NCBI GenBank assembly: GCA_002400445.1
Contig: DGQO01000184.1
Location: 1 to 5,939, forward strand
DNA: 5,939 nucleotides
Source: Chitinophagaceae bacterium UBA4412
GTDB lineage: Bacteria; Bacteroidota; Bacteroidia; Chitinophagales; Chitinophagaceae
Reading direction: 5' to 3'
Positions 5,562 to 5,939 of the stretch are shown here, in pieces (the first letter of the stretch is position 1; the number at the start of each line of letters is the position of its first letter). The notes under the pieces are model-generated. The model was not told where the DNA came from and ran no database searches. It worked only from the letters and a program-made list of their open reading frames with translations. Both the position numbers and the translations under genes were made by a program.

Positions 5562-5939
5562 CTACAGGCTGAGGAAAAATGCCATCGTGTCTACATCATC
5601 GGCATAGGAAAACAACCCCGGTTCCTGCGCCATCCCAAAAGGAATATGCCCCTCCCCAATGATACACTGCAGATCCGGATGATGCTTCAGTAAATTTTCT
5701 AATGCTTCAGCATCACTATATCTTTCATAAAATAAATGACTGATAGGTGAAAATAATTGTGCACTCTCCGTAAGCAGCGTGCGGCCATCAGTCATATAAG
5801 GCTGGTTATTGAGAAGCGCAATAGAAAGTTGGTAGTCGAAATTATTTTTATACTTATGATTAAGCTCAAACCAGTCGTAGGCTTTAAAAAACCTTAATAG
5901 CCGTTCAAAATCAAAATGCGGTGGTACAAAAATTTTACT
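5562..5939 (-). CDS. LuxC-family acyl-CoA reductase, C-terminal part
   Basis: The minus-strand frame is open from the right edge to a TAG at 5564-5562, giving the last 125 residues of a gene that starts outside the window. An internal ATG at 5795 is not a real start, because the homologous sequence continues upstream of it (KIFVPPHFDF, YKNNFDYQLSIALLNNQPY). Features that match the C-terminus of Bacteroidota LuxC-type acyl-CoA reductases, from memory, are the NNxDY segment, the SPI-x-HLFYERY segment, the LQCIIG strand, IPFGMAQ and the closing YADDVDTMAFFLSL. The family reduces acyl-CoA (or acyl-enzyme) to aldehyde with NADPH. The catalytic cysteine and nucleotide-binding part lie in the missing N-terminal portion, so activity cannot be judged. 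The product is probably cytoplasmic. No terminator hairpin is evident before the protease gene. Confidence 0.82.
   Translation of the reverse strand, partial: SKIFVPPHFDFERLLRFFKAYDWFELNHKYKNNFDYQLSIALLNNQPYMTDGRTLLTESAQLFSPISHLFYERYSDAEALENLLKHHPDLQCIIGEGHIPFGMAQEPGLFSYADDVDTMAFFLSL

Overview
The window looks like chromosome of a member of the Bacteroidota, probably near the Chitinophagaceae or a related Sphingobacteriia-type lineage. This is inferred from the style of the proteins (exported WG-repeat protein, two-PDZ HtrA protease, LuxC-type acyl-CoA reductase ending in a YAD-x-VDTM motif), the lack of clear Shine-Dalgarno sequences, and moderately AT-rich DNA. I recognise no single species marker.

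Layout. On the minus strand, 1-1446 encodes most of an exported WG-repeat protein that runs off the left edge (482 residues visible, open through base 1). Directly upstream, with its TAA stop touching the next ATG, 1447-2775 encodes an exported protein with a TPR-like segment, a charged coiled coil and a C-terminal twin CX3C motif. These two form a tightly coupled operon. Across a 153-bp divergent intergenic region (2776-2928) holding a small palindrome, 2929-3486 on the plus strand encodes a short secreted protein with an HGCC ... CKCMC cysteine cluster.

The gap 3487-3882 is not empty. It carries the C-terminal piece of an IS1634/IS4-type DDE transposase (minus strand, 3568-3822) with the Y-L-E-K signature, enclosed by an 11-bp perfect inverted repeat (3490-3500 and 3815-3825). 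This looks like an internally deleted insertion sequence. Next to it is a clear intrinsic terminator (3836-3864) for the protease gene.

On the right, minus strand, are a complete Do/HtrA-family periplasmic serine protease (3883-5415) and the C-terminal 125 residues of a LuxC-family acyl-CoA reductase (5562-5939, running off the right edge). These two are ordinary core-type genes. The left half, with its three exported proteins of unknown role, is the accessory part.

No RNA gene, CRISPR array, attachment site or origin was seen. The window holds no clearly new system. The most interesting candidates are the coupled TPR/coiled-coil plus WG-repeat pair with its divergent cysteine-rich neighbour, and the deleted insertion element beside them.
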